NCBI RefSeq assembly: GCF_000308755.1
Contig: NZ_BAGF01000150.1
Span: forward strand, 46,436-110,435
Length of the DNA: 64,000 nucleotides
Reading direction: 5' to 3'
From: Nocardia pneumoniae NBRC 100136
GTDB taxonomy: Bacteria; Actinomycetota; Actinomycetes; Mycobacteriales; Mycobacteriaceae
Shown: piece by piece, positions 19,738-27,764 of the stretch
Numbering within the stretch: position 1 is the stretch's first letter
How the letters are laid out: each line of letters begins with the position of its first letter
Notes under the pieces: model-generated
The model's input: only the letters and a program-made list of their open reading frames with translations
Databases searched by the model: none
Told to the model about the DNA's origin: nothing
Made by a program: the position numbers and the translations under genes

Positions 19738-20112
19738 ATGACCCCGCGAATGCCACCGCGACAGCAGGCAACTCCTGCGGCCCCTTGGCTCGGTGACCTG
19801 CGGGCGGTGCGCAACGCGAAGCGCTCGACGCTGCGCAATCATCAGGAAGCGGTTCAGAGGTTCTGCGCCTACCTGATCGACCCCGCTTACCCGTGGTCGA
19901 CGATCTGTGAGCAGCGGTTCGGCATTCACCCGATCCAGATGGTCCACGAGTGGAACACCGCCGAGCACATCGACGACGCCGAATCCGATTCGGCAAGCGA
20001 GCATTCACTCGGAAGGAGTTGGTCGCCCTGTTCGACCACGCTGATGAGCAGGTGGTGCGCATCCGCGCCGCCAGTCGCAAGGGCTGGCTCCCCGCGTTCC
20101 GGGATGCCGACA
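19738..20112 (+). pseudogene. Tyrosine recombinase (integrase) N-terminal remnant
   Basis: Residues starting GDLRAVRNAKRSTLRNHQEA and continuing through HEWNTAEHIDDAESDS match the DNA-binding N-terminal domain of actinobacterial phage-type integrases. A one-base deletion near 19992 shifts the frame; the sequence continues in another frame as GKRAFTRKELVALFDHADEQ to GWLPAFRDA. It then stops at about 20110, before any of the catalytic Arg/His/Tyr residues. This is a dead fragment of an integrase and evidence that the island arrived on, or was reached by, an integrating element. Confidence 0.72.
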
Positions 20113-20190
20113 CCCAGACCCCGGAACGGCTTTCGCTGCCCGTGTTGGCCGCACTTTGCGACATCTTCGAGTGCACCGACTTGCCCGGCG
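20113..20190 (+). pseudogene. HTH (XRE-family) regulator C-terminal fragment
   Basis: In frame with the shifted integrase fragment, the sequence switches to TPERLSLPVLAALCDIFEC, the conserved last helices of small XRE-type regulators of actinobacteria. Only about 25 residues remain and no recognition helix is present. The direct junction with the integrase remnant implies a deletion between two formerly nearby genes. Confidence 0.5.
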
Positions 20191-20405
20191 ACGACGTGGA
20201 GATCCTTCGTCATCCGCGCCTCGAGCGCGCCATCGGCGTCATCTACCAGCCTCGCACCGAACGCCAGAGCCACTAATTCCATACCCGCCTCGCCGACCGG
20301 TACGACGCCGTCATCCACATCGACAACACCACCCTCGCACCGCTGAACCCGGGTAGCCACTGGACCTCCACAGCCACGCCGGAGACCTACCCCACGGGGC
20401 TGTAG
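20191..20405 (+). pseudogene. Erythromycin-esterase-like C-terminal fragment
   Basis: The frame continues into RLERAIGVIYQPRTERQSH, a TAA stop at 20274-20276, then FHTRLADRYDAVIHIDNTT to a TAG at 20403-20405. This resembles the conserved C-terminus of erythromycin esterase family proteins (RAIGVxYxPxTERxSHYF). The stop falls where the family has Tyr. The catalytic N-terminal part is absent. Recognition is from memory of the family ending and needs a search. Confidence 0.5.
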
Positions 20406-20549
20406 GGACCCGTCGAAGATGCCCTTCGGCTGCCGCGAGTGCCATTGCCATGGCGAGCGGCGGTGCCGAACGCTTCCGGATCGTTCCACCATCCGGCTCA
20501 ACCACTGGCGGGCATGTCCATCGCCGGGCGCCAGGTCGTCGTAGACGTG

Positions 20550-21215
20550 TCACACCAGGGCGGCTCGGGCTTGCGCGTATGCGATGACGTCCTCCGCGTA
20601 AGCAGACGCATGTCGTTTCGCGAAGCAGGTCCGCAGGTGGTCGACGGCGTCGTCCAGTTCCGGTCCCGGCCCGCGGTCGGCGAGCAGGACGACGATCGCC
20701 TCCCATGTCTCGATCCGCGGGTCCGGATCTGCCCGCAGCTCATCGAGATAACGGCCCGGTTCCAGCAGCCGTAGCGCCCGGCGCGCGTACGCGTGCACAC
20801 GTCGGGGCAGCTCCGCGCGGATGGCGTCGACGTCCGTCCGCAGCGCGTGCTGTCCCGGTTGCGCCGGGTCGAGCCGTAGCGACCACAAGGCGGTCAGGTC
20901 GTCCGGCATGCCGTGGTCGGCGATCAGACCGGGCCCGGTGGCTCGCTCGAGCGGCGTGAGCGGGAGACCCAACTGCGCGTTGCGCCAGTTGAGGAACTCC
21001 CACCAAGCGGTCGGAGTGGCGCTCAGACTGAGGCCGAGCGTGAGCACCTGCTGTCCGCGCGTCCAGGTGCGGAATGTCCGGGTGCGGCCGACGGATGCCA
21101 CACCGCCCGGCTCGACTCGCACCCAGGTCGGATCGGAGCCGTGAAACCCGTACGCCTCCAGCAGCTTCCCTGTCTCGCGTAGCAGGCGGCGCAGTGCCGA
21201 CTCGGGTCTGACCAT
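20550..21215 (-). CDS. Hypothetical protein, possibly DUF4304-like
   Basis: A 221-residue soluble protein. The first part (LRETGKLLEAYGFHGSDPTWVRVEPGG) recalls DUF4304 proteins, in which a GF motif is followed by a basic aromatic strand; the rest is helical with many Asp, Arg and Leu. There is no signal peptide or membrane helix. The function is unknown. It stands alone in the island, with 144 bp of unannotated sequence after it. Confidence 0.6.
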   Translation of the reverse strand: MVRPESALRRLLRETGKLLEAYGFHGSDPTWVRVEPGGVASVGRTRTFRTWTRGQQVLTLGLSLSATPTAWWEFLNWRNAQLGLPLTPLERATGPGLIADHGMPDDLTALWSLRLDPAQPGQHALRTDVDAIRAELPRRVHAYARRALRLLEPGRYLDELRADPDPRIETWEAIVVLLADRGPGPELDDAVDHLRTCFAKRHASAYAEDVIAYAQARAALV

Positions 21216-21348
21216 GTCGGCAGACTAACGGTGCGCGCCGACAAGTTATCCGAGGGCGTGCCGAAATTCCCTAGGTCGGCGCAAGTTTTCGGAGTGCCCG
21301 GGTCCCAGCTGATCGCAAAGGGGAAGCACGACCACCCAGAGTGCCTGA

Positions 21349-21480
21349 ATGAAACTTCGCGGGAAGTTGAGCCGCAGCGGGGCGAATGCGGAATGCGTGG
21401 AGTTTGTGTTCCTCGATGGCCGCATGGTCGGTGTTCGCGACTCCAAGAGCCCGACCGGCCCGGCGCTGACGTTCGGTGTG
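21349..21480 (+). pseudogene. DUF397 domain remnant
   Basis: MKLRGKLSRSGANAECVEF followed by VRDSKSPTGPALTF matches DUF397, a small domain usually encoded beside XRE-type regulators in actinobacteria. After about 21480 the frame (to 21591) loses similarity where the family has its C-terminal Trp-containing helix, and it runs into the convergent DUF302 gene. It is either truncated or an atypically ended copy. Its presence fits the HTH fragment about 1.2 kb away. Confidence 0.55.
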
Positions 21481-21493
21481 GAGCGGCGCCGGA

Positions 21494-21907
21494 TCACTGC
21501 GGAGCCGGGATGTGGTCGAGCGAGTCGATGGCGGCATGGAGTTTGGCACCGGCTTGGGCGGCGATGGGTTGCAGTGCCGGGTTGTCGGTGACCTGGACGA
21601 TCAGTTGCGGGTTCATCGCCTCGACGATGATGGTGGTGTCGGAGGTGGGATCGCGGCGCACGATGACGTTGCAGGGCAGCAGCAGCCCGATCTGGCGGTC
21701 GACGCCGACGGCTTGGTGGGCCAGGGGTGGGTTGCAGGCGCCGAGGATGAGGTAGTCCTCCATGTCCTCGCCGAGTTTGGCTTTGAGGGTGGCGCGCATG
21801 TCGATTTCGGTGAGAACTCCGAATCCTTGCTGAGACAGCGCGTTTCGGGTGCGGGTGACTGCTTCGTCGAAGCTGGTGTGCAGTGTGGTGGACAGGCCCA
21901 GGTTCAT
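21494..21907 (-). CDS. DUF302 protein
   Basis: A 137-residue protein with the DUF302 pattern: TSFDEAVTRTRNALSQQGFGVLTEID at the start, then YLILGACNPPLAHQAV and LLPCNVIVRRD. These proteins are small, soluble, of unknown function, and are often found with sulfur-metabolism or oxygen-stress genes. Two Cys (in GACNPP and LLPCNV) are characteristic positions. It is the last gene of a three-gene unit with a DUF2892 membrane protein and a CsoR/CstR-type repressor, all reading towards it from a palindrome-rich promoter. Confidence 0.88.
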   Translation of the reverse strand: MNLGLSTTLHTSFDEAVTRTRNALSQQGFGVLTEIDMRATLKAKLGEDMEDYLILGACNPPLAHQAVGVDRQIGLLLPCNVIVRRDPTSDTTIIVEAMNPQLIVQVTDNPALQPIAAQAGAKLHAAIDSLDHIPAPQ

Positions 21908-21946
21908 GGTGTGGTCATGCCTTTCTGTGCGCGGGGTGGTTGTCGG

Positions 21947-22192
21947 TCAGGACTGCGCAGGGGCGCAGGCGATGGCGCCCGCCGGTATACCCAGTCGGGC
22001 CATCAGCAGGCTGGCCGGGCACCAGCCGACTGCGCTGTAGAGCAGCAGGTTGGCGCCGACCAGCGCGGTGACGGTCGACCACCATGGCGACACCGTCAGC
22101 GTGAGTGCGGTGCTCAGCAACACCAGCGTCCCGGCCAGCAGTGGGACCAGTCGGGCGATGGTCCATTCGCGGTCTCGCACGGGCTGGGTCAT
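21947..22192 (-). CDS. DUF2892 small membrane protein
   Basis: An 81-residue protein with two hydrophobic segments (about 13-30 and 36-56) and the YSAVGWCPASLLMARLG ending typical of DUF2892/YgaP-type proteins, which often accompany rhodaneses. The Cys in GWCPA is the conserved one. It is placed between the DUF302 gene and the repressor gene, 44 bp from the latter. Confidence 0.85.
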   Translation of the reverse strand: MTQPVRDREWTIARLVPLLAGTLVLLSTALTLTVSPWWSTVTALVGANLLLYSAVGWCPASLLMARLGIPAGAIACAPAQS

Positions 22193-22236
22193 AGGAGGCT
22201 CCGTTCGTGGGATTGTCCCGCTGGCCGTTCGGTCGT

Positions 22237-22506
22237 TCAGGCCAGGGCGAGGAATAGTCTTTCCAGTTCATCCACGGTCATCGGGTTGGCGCCGTCGGCG
22301 GTGTCGCCGGTGAGGCATTCGCGCAGTCCGGTAGCGACGATCTTGAATCCGGCGCGGTCGAGTGCGCGCGAGACCGCCGCCAGTTGGGTGACGACGTCTT
22401 TGCAGTCGCGTCCTTGTTCGATCATGGCGATGACGCCGGCGAGCTGACCGTGAGCGCGGCGCAGTCTGTTGAGTACTTCGGTGATCGCGGTGTCGTCGCC
22501 GACCAT
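22237..22506 (-). CDS. CsoR/CstR-family repressor, Cys-Cys type
   Basis: An 89-residue all-helical regulator. The first Cys is in RDCKDVV (residue 34) and the second in GLRECL. Copper-sensing CsoR needs His four residues before the second Cys (HxxxC); here that position is Gly. Two Cys without the His is the pattern of CstR-type persulfide sensors. With DUF302 and DUF2892 genes downstream this suggests control by reactive sulfur rather than copper, an inference. Three perfect or near-perfect palindromes of the ATACCCC-GGGGTAT type lie upstream. ATG start at 22506. Confidence 0.85.
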   Translation of the reverse strand: MVGDDTAITEVLNRLRRAHGQLAGVIAMIEQGRDCKDVVTQLAAVSRALDRAGFKIVATGLRECLTGDTADGANPMTVDELERLFLALA

Positions 22507-22541
22507 GGTGTGTCTCCTCGTGTCGTGAATCCCTTCCCAAT

Positions 22542-22557
22542 ATACCCCTGGGGGTAT
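22542..22557. promoter_or_regulatory. Palindromic operator 1 for the CstR-like repressor
   Basis: The 16-bp sequence ATACCCCTGGGGGTAT is 35 bp upstream of the repressor start. Inverted repeats with this C-run/G-run form are typical of CsoR/CstR-family operators. Confidence 0.8.
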
Positions 22558-22623
22558 TAGTGCTGAGGTTAGTGGTGGACGAAGTTGGCCAGGGTTGTGG
22601 TCGACTCCACACCACCTCCTTCC

Positions 22624-22639
22624 ATACCCCAGGGGGTAT
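22624..22639. promoter_or_regulatory. Palindromic operator 2
   Basis: The 16-bp sequence ATACCCCAGGGGGTAT lies in the middle of the divergent promoter between the repressor and the nitroreductase-like gene. It differs from operator 1 only at the centre. Confidence 0.8.
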
Positions 22640-22650
22640 CATTTATGACT

Positions 22651-22666
22651 ATACCCCCGGGGGTAT
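22651..22666. promoter_or_regulatory. Palindromic operator 3
   Basis: ATACCCCCGGGGGTAT is a perfect 16-bp palindrome, 27 bp centre to centre from operator 2 and about 90 bp upstream of the GTG at 22757. Operators 2 and 3 are close enough to be bound side by side. Confidence 0.8.
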
Positions 22667-22756
22667 GTGGCCGGCGCACGGTGGTCCGCCACACGTACCC
22701 CTCCCCGAGCCCGGCGGATTGGCGCTGCGGACGAACGCTATGAAGGAGGAACACCG

Positions 22757-23374
22757 GTGGCCGAGATTGATCTGTACGTGGATCCGATATGTCCGTTCGC
22801 GTGGGTGAGCGCGCGATGGCTGCTCGACAGCGCGGGCGAACAGCACACCATCACTCTCAGGCAGATGAGCCTGGCAGTACTCAACGACGGTCAGACCGTC
22901 GACGCCGACCATGAACCGATGATCACGCGCTCACGACGCATCGGGCGTGTGTTCGCCGCCACTGGCAAGCGCCACGGGCGCGACGCGTTCACGCCGCTCT
23001 ACCTGGCACTGGGCACCCGACTGCACCCACGCGGGCCGCACACCGACGACGACGCGGCCGTCGCGGCCGCGGTCTCCGCGACCGGCCTAGACCCAGCTCT
23101 CACTGCCGCGCTCGACGACGCAGACTACGACGCTGCGGTCGCTATCGCCCACCGCGCCAGTCAGACCGCGCTCGGCGGGCGCGGAGGCAGCCCGATCATC
23201 GCCGTCGACGGCCGCGGCTTCTCCGGTCCCGTGCTCACCGCACCACCGCACCCGAGCCGCGCGGCCGACCTGCTGCACGCGCTGGTCACCGCCGCGGCCA
23301 CCCCCGGATTCGCCGGCCTGCACCGCCCCTACCAGGGCCCACCCGTCTTCACGGCTCCCGAGGACGATCGCTGA
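22757..23374 (+). CDS. DsbA-family protein, Rv2466c (mycothiol nitroreductase)-like
   Basis: A 205-residue thioredoxin-fold protein of the DsbA type. The active-site region is VDPICPFAWVSARW; the family motif CPxC or CPWC is here CPFA, with a single Cys. The C-terminal cis-Pro loop GGRGGSPIIAV is present. Rv2466c reduces nitro compounds using mycothiol, so a one-Cys enzyme is plausible. GTG start at 22757 with AAGGAGGA at 22743-22750. It is divergent from the CstR-like repressor and probably shares its operators, so it may help clear persulfides or disulfides; that role is inferred. Confidence 0.83.
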   Translation: MAEIDLYVDPICPFAWVSARWLLDSAGEQHTITLRQMSLAVLNDGQTVDADHEPMITRSRRIGRVFAATGKRHGRDAFTPLYLALGTRLHPRGPHTDDDAAVAAAVSATGLDPALTAALDDADYDAAVAIAHRASQTALGGRGGSPIIAVDGRGFSGPVLTAPPHPSRAADLLHALVTAAATPGFAGLHRPYQGPPVFTAPEDDR

Positions 23375-23547
23375 TGTGCTATCCCGTACCGTGCCGCGGC
23401 TGCGGCAAAATTACCTGGGCCGGCTGTGGCGCCCACATCGACGCCGTCCGCGCCGCTACCGCGCCACACCAATGGTGCCCCGGACACGACACCACCCGCG
23501 CCGACGCGCCAGCACAACGTTCCCGCGGCCGGCGATGGCGAGCGTGA
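23374..23547 (+). CDS. Small Cys/His-rich (zinc-finger-like) protein
   Basis: A 57-residue protein whose ATG overlaps the last base of the preceding stop. It begins MCYPVPCRGCGKITWAGCG and later has QWCPGHD: five Cys and several His spaced like a zinc ribbon or knuckle. Very similar short proteins with CxxCGKxTWxGCG are widespread in actinobacteria, usually as an orphan last gene. Translational coupling links it to the nitroreductase-like gene. The function is unknown. Confidence 0.75.
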   Translation: MCYPVPCRGCGKITWAGCGAHIDAVRAATAPHQWCPGHDTTRADAPAQRSRGRRWRA

Positions 23548-23630
23548 GTCTGGGAAATGGCCACAGCGGCCCGGGCGTCGCTGGATCTCTGGAGCCACAC
23601 CGGTGACGTACCCCCACACGGCTGTAGGGC

Positions 23631-25043
23631 TTACTGTCCGGCGACATCCGGTCGCGGCAAGTACCGAATTCTCGCGTGCTCGTGCAGGCGTTGGATCTCC
23701 TGCTGTATTCCGTCGGCGATCACGCCGACATCCGGTGCGGTGTCGTAGTCGCCGGTGATACCGAACGCCAGGTGGTCGGTGTAGCTGAGGATCGCGATCG
23801 CGGTGCGCAACCGCATGGCGATCGGGACGGCAGGCAGAAGCTCGACGACCTTGCGGCCGCACACCCTTAATTCATGGCGTGGCCCGGGCACGTTCGTGGC
23901 GAGCGCGCTGACGCTGCGCTGGGGAAATCGCGCCGCGAGCCGAAGGGTCCACGCCACGGGTGCGAAAGGCAGCCGTCCCGCCAGCGCGAGTACCGAACTC
24001 TCTGCTCGCGCTTCGCCTCTGGACTTGTGTTTCGCCATACGCTCGTGGATTGTGCTCAGCCGCTCGACAGGATCGGCCACGTCGATCGGCAGGAACGGCA
24101 GCATCGCCGAAACACGATTGTCGAGAGTGTATTTCGCCTCCGTGGTCCGCATCGATACCGGAACGAGAATCCGCAGCTTGTCGGCGGTGAGCCGCTCCTG
24201 CCGACCGACCAGCAGGTCGCGGTAGGCGGCGGCGACAGCGCTCAGTACGACATCGTTGACGGTGACCCCGAATGCCGCACAGATATCGCGGACATCCGAC
24301 AGCGGGACCCGAGCGACGACGTAGCGGCGCTGCCGTCCGATCGGGCCGTTGAGCGAGGAGCCCGCGGTCGGCATGATCGCGGCAACGGCCACCGGAGCCA
24401 GACCGCGCACCGCGCCGATCACGAACCGCGGCACAACGAAGGGCATTCGCACTCCCGCGCGAGCCAACCCGATCAACCGTGCCGGGGTCCAGCCTCTTGG
24501 CTCGGGCGTGGCACGGGGCTCCTCCTCCTCTGAAACCGGATCGCAGAGATGCTCGAACAGCGAAATCCCCGATACGCCGTCGACCAGGCTGTGATGCGCT
24601 TTGACGATCAGCGCCCAGCGGTCGCCCGCGAGATGTTCGACGACGATGCACTGCCACAGCGGGTGGTCGCGGTCGAGCCGCTCCCCCAGCTCGGTCGCGA
24701 CCAGCTCGCACAGCGCCCGCTCATCGCACGGCTCCGGCAGCGCGGTCCACCGTATGTGGTGGGCGAGGTCGAAATGCGGGTCGTTCTCCCAGACCGGTGT
24801 GGTCAGGTCGAGCGGTGCCCGCCGCACCTTCTGGCGGAGCCTTGCGTTGCGCAGCAGTCCCCTGGTCAGCGCGTGGGCGATCTCATCTCGGCTCGGAGGC
24901 ACACCGGAAAGGAGCGCCACCGCGGCGATGCCGAGACTGATATGCCGATCGGCGTCCTCCAGTTCGATGAAGCCCGAATCAAGGGGCCGTAGTTCCGCTG
25001 TCGGCTGGGGAGCTGACACTGCCACGGATCCCATCGTGCCCAT
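23631..25043 (-). CDS. Wax ester synthase/diacylglycerol acyltransferase (WS/DGAT), second copy
   Basis: About 470 residues with the catalytic motif HHSLVDG (His150, His151, Asp155) and the family segments NDPHFDLAHHIRW, FGVTVNDVVLSAVA and ALATNVPGP. It should form triacylglycerol or wax esters from acyl-CoA. ATG 25043 is the favoured start; the frame is open far upstream, antisense to the PEP synthase gene, but without similarity. It is only moderately similar to the WS/DGAT at 6.0-7.5 kb, so the two are not a recent duplication. It is divergent from the PEP synthase gene and may share the DevR box at 25243. Confidence 0.9.
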   Translation of the reverse strand: MGTMGSVAVSAPQPTAELRPLDSGFIELEDADRHISLGIAAVALLSGVPPSRDEIAHALTRGLLRNARLRQKVRRAPLDLTTPVWENDPHFDLAHHIRWTALPEPCDERALCELVATELGERLDRDHPLWQCIVVEHLAGDRWALIVKAHHSLVDGVSGISLFEHLCDPVSEEEEPRATPEPRGWTPARLIGLARAGVRMPFVVPRFVIGAVRGLAPVAVAAIMPTAGSSLNGPIGRQRRYVVARVPLSDVRDICAAFGVTVNDVVLSAVAAAYRDLLVGRQERLTADKLRILVPVSMRTTEAKYTLDNRVSAMLPFLPIDVADPVERLSTIHERMAKHKSRGEARAESSVLALAGRLPFAPVAWTLRLAARFPQRSVSALATNVPGPRHELRVCGRKVVELLPAVPIAMRLRTAIAILSYTDHLAFGITGDYDTAPDVGVIADGIQQEIQRLHEHARIRYLPRPDVAGQ

Positions 25044-25242
25044 CGCGGCCCGGCACCGTGAGATGCGAAGGTAACCGCTTCGCATGACTGTCGTCACACA
25101 GCGGTCGCCGAGACTGCCGCGGTGCTCGGCGACATGTCGAGCGGATTCCGCGCGAAGTCGCCGACATGGCGCTGGCTTGGCGCGGTCGAGCCGGCGAGCT
25201 CGACCGCGAGCGCTGCCAGGGGTCCTACGCGGCCAACGTTGG

Positions 25243-25256
25243 GACCTTCGGCCGTG
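25243..25256 (+). promoter_or_regulatory. Predicted DevR box upstream of PEP synthase
   Basis: TTGGGACCTTCGGCCG contains GGGAC-CTTC-GGCCG, nine of ten core positions, 70 bp before the ATG at 25326. It lies in a 282-bp divergent gap, so it may also act on the WS/DGAT gene 200 bp away. Confidence 0.6.
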
Positions 25257-25325
25257 GTGGCCGGCCTTCCCGCGGGGCGAGGCTGACAGCACGCGATGTT
25301 CGATGTGCGACGGATCGGAGCCGTT

Positions 25326-27632
25326 ATGGGTGACTACGTGGCCGACCTCGGTGAGCTCCGCCTGGCCGATGCCGACCGGGCCGGGGGCAAGGGGGCGAAT
25401 CTCGGTGAGTTGGTGGCGGCACGCCTGCCGGTGCCGCCCGGGTACGTGATCCTCAAATCCTCCTATGAGGACGTGGTCATCCATGGTCCGCACGGCGCGG
25501 AACTCGACGCGCTGCACAGCGAGGCGCTGAGGGTAGCCTCCGGCGGCGCCCGCTCGGACGAGCAGCGACTGGACGAACTGTGCGCCCTTATGCGCAAACT
25601 CGTGCACCAATCCCCGATCGCTGCCGGGGTACGCGACGCCGTGGTGGCCGCCTATCACCGGCTGGGCGATACGGTTCCGGTCGCGGTCCGCTCCTCCGCG
25701 GTCGGGGAAGACAGCGCGACCGCGTCCTTTGCGGGAATGAACCTGACGCGCACCAATATCCGCGGCGACGAGCGGCTGATGGATGCCGTGGTGGACTGCT
25801 GGGCGTCCCTGTTCACGCCCCGGGTACTCACCTACCGCGCCCGCCGCGGAATGCACGACCGGCCCGACATCGCGGTGGTCGTGCAGCGCATGGTGGCGGC
25901 CCGGAGGTCGGGGGTGGCGTTCACCGCCGATCCAGCCAGCGGCCGCCGGGATCGGGTGGTGATCGAGGCGGCCCGCGGCCAAGGAGAGGTCGTGGTGTCC
26001 GGCGCGACCGAGCCCGACACCTACATGCTCGACGCCAAGGGCCCCGCGCTTATCGCCGTTCGGCCCGGACAGCAGAGCTTCGCCATCGTGGCCGGGCCCG
26101 ACGGCGATCAGCGGGTGGAGCTCACCGCTGACGAGGCCGCCACGGAGGTGCTCAGCGAGGACGAGGCCATCGCGGTGGCACAGACGGCGCTGCGGGTCCA
26201 GCAGTTGCATGGCGGTCGGCCGCAGGATATCGAGTGGGCGTTCGACGACGAGCGCTTGTGGCTGGTGCAGGCCCGGCCGATCACCACGCTCGCCGGTCAT
26301 GCCGACGCAAAACACCCTGCGCCGGAGCCAGCACCAGCACAGGTGCTGCTGCGCGGGCTGGCGGCCGCCCCCGGCCAGGCCAGCGGCCCGGCACGCATCC
26401 TGCACGCACCAGCGGAGGGCTCCGCGTTGCGCGTCGGTGAGGTGCTGGTCGCCGCGATGACCAATCCCGACTGGCTGCCTACCCTCTCGCGCGCGTCGGC
26501 CGTGGTCACCGACAGCGGCGGCATGACCTGCCATGCCGCGATCGTCGCCCGCGAACTCGGCATCCCCTGTGTGGTCGGCACGCGTACCGCGACCACCACC
26601 CTCACCGAAGGCGCGGTGGTCACCGTCGACGGCTCCGCAGGCCAAGTCCGCGCCGGCCGATCGGAGTCGGTGCACACCGCGCCGCGGCCCGCAGCCCCGG
26701 TCACCGCCCCGGAAACGACCGCGACACGCATATACGTCAATCTGGCGCTGCCGGAGGTGGCGGAACGTGTCGCGGCCACCGATGTCGACGGAGTCGGACT
26801 GCTGCGGGCGGAGACACTGATCACGCAGGCGCTCGACGGCCGCCACCCACGGGACCTGATCGCCCGTGGGGAACAAGACCTCTTCGTCGAGCGGATGACC
26901 AAGTCGCTGCACCGCATCACCGCCGCGTTCGCGCCGCGGCCGGTCGTCTATCGGGCAACCGACCTGCGCAGCAACGAATTCCGCGACCTGGTCGGAGGGG
27001 CGCGCTACGAACCGGACGAACGCAACCCGATGATCGGTTACCGCGGCTGCTACCGCTACATCCGCGAGCCCGAGGTGTTCGACTTGGAACTGACCGCGCT
27101 GGCGCTCGTGCGGGAGCGAACCCCGAACCTGCACTTGATGATTCCGTTCGTCCGCACCCGGTGGGAGCTGGAGGCCTGCCTGGAGTACGTCGACATGAGC
27201 CCACTGGGCTCCCAGCGCGGACTGCACCGCTGGGTAATGGCCGAGGTGCCCTCGGTGGTGCACTGGCTACCCGAATATGTGGGGTTGGGCATCGATGGTG
27301 TCTCCATCGGCAGCAATGACCTGACCCAGCTGATGCTCGGCGTCGACCGCGACTCCGAGACCTGCGCGGAGCTGTTCGACGAATCCGACGCCGCCGTACT
27401 GGATGCCATTGGACAGATCGTCGCGACAGCGCGTCGGCTCCGGATCACATCGTCACTCTGCGGACAGGCGCCCTCCACACGGCCCGAATTCGCCGAACAC
27501 CTGGTACGGATGGGAATCACTTCGATCTCCGTGACACCCGACGCCGTGCCCGCCGCGCGCCGTGCGATAGCGGCGGCCGAGCGGCGAGTGCTGCTCGAGC
27601 AGGCGCTGAACTCCGGAAACCGCGCCCCCTGA
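25326..27632 (+). CDS. ppsA: Phosphoenolpyruvate synthase (pyruvate, water dikinase)
   Basis: About 768 residues, the usual PpsA length. It converts pyruvate, ATP and water to PEP, AMP and phosphate. Domains in order: N-terminal ATP-grasp (GGKGANLGELVAA near 18-30, AVRSSAVGEDSATASFAG near 122-139), swivelling phosphohistidine domain with His403 in GGMTCHAA, and C-terminal PEP/pyruvate barrel (NPMIGYRGCYRY, SIGSNDLTQ and the active-site Cys in SLCGQ). The ATG at 25326 follows a GGAG; an upstream ATG at 25296 is possible. The gene would allow gluconeogenic return of pyruvate to PEP and pairs logically with pckG. Confidence 0.92.
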   Translation: MGDYVADLGELRLADADRAGGKGANLGELVAARLPVPPGYVILKSSYEDVVIHGPHGAELDALHSEALRVASGGARSDEQRLDELCALMRKLVHQSPIAAGVRDAVVAAYHRLGDTVPVAVRSSAVGEDSATASFAGMNLTRTNIRGDERLMDAVVDCWASLFTPRVLTYRARRGMHDRPDIAVVVQRMVAARRSGVAFTADPASGRRDRVVIEAARGQGEVVVSGATEPDTYMLDAKGPALIAVRPGQQSFAIVAGPDGDQRVELTADEAATEVLSEDEAIAVAQTALRVQQLHGGRPQDIEWAFDDERLWLVQARPITTLAGHADAKHPAPEPAPAQVLLRGLAAAPGQASGPARILHAPAEGSALRVGEVLVAAMTNPDWLPTLSRASAVVTDSGGMTCHAAIVARELGIPCVVGTRTATTTLTEGAVVTVDGSAGQVRAGRSESVHTAPRPAAPVTAPETTATRIYVNLALPEVAERVAATDVDGVGLLRAETLITQALDGRHPRDLIARGEQDLFVERMTKSLHRITAAFAPRPVVYRATDLRSNEFRDLVGGARYEPDERNPMIGYRGCYRYIREPEVFDLELTALALVRERTPNLHLMIPFVRTRWELEACLEYVDMSPLGSQRGLHRWVMAEVPSVVHWLPEYVGLGIDGVSIGSNDLTQLMLGVDRDSETCAELFDESDAAVLDAIGQIVATARRLRITSSLCGQAPSTRPEFAEHLVRMGITSISVTPDAVPAARRAIAAAERRVLLEQALNSGNRAP

Positions 27633-27643
27633 AGCCGGAAGCG

Positions 27644-27724
27644 GCCACGCTGAGACGTGGCGCCCGGAGTCGGACGGGTGCGGGAGCCGTAACGACGCTG
27701 ACCGTCGGCGACACCGGCTCCCGC
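27644..27724. terminator. Candidate bidirectional terminator between convergent genes
   Basis: Two stem-loops lie in the 132-bp gap between the ends of the PEP synthase and stress-protein genes. GCCACG (27644-27649) pairs with CGTGGC (27656-27661) across six bases, and GCGGGAGCCG (27680-27689) pairs with CGGCTCCCGC (27715-27724) across 25 bases. There is no T run, as is common in this group. Confidence 0.5.
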
Positions 27725-27764
27725 GCGAGGCCACTCCGGCCGGGTCACGTGGCGCCGAGAGCGC

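Noticed and set aside
25044..27263. Very long minus-strand frame continuing upstream of the second WS/DGAT, antisense to PEP synthase
   Set aside because: The sequence is a low-complexity Arg/Gly/His mirror of the PEP synthase codons with no family similarity; the WS/DGAT match begins at 25043.
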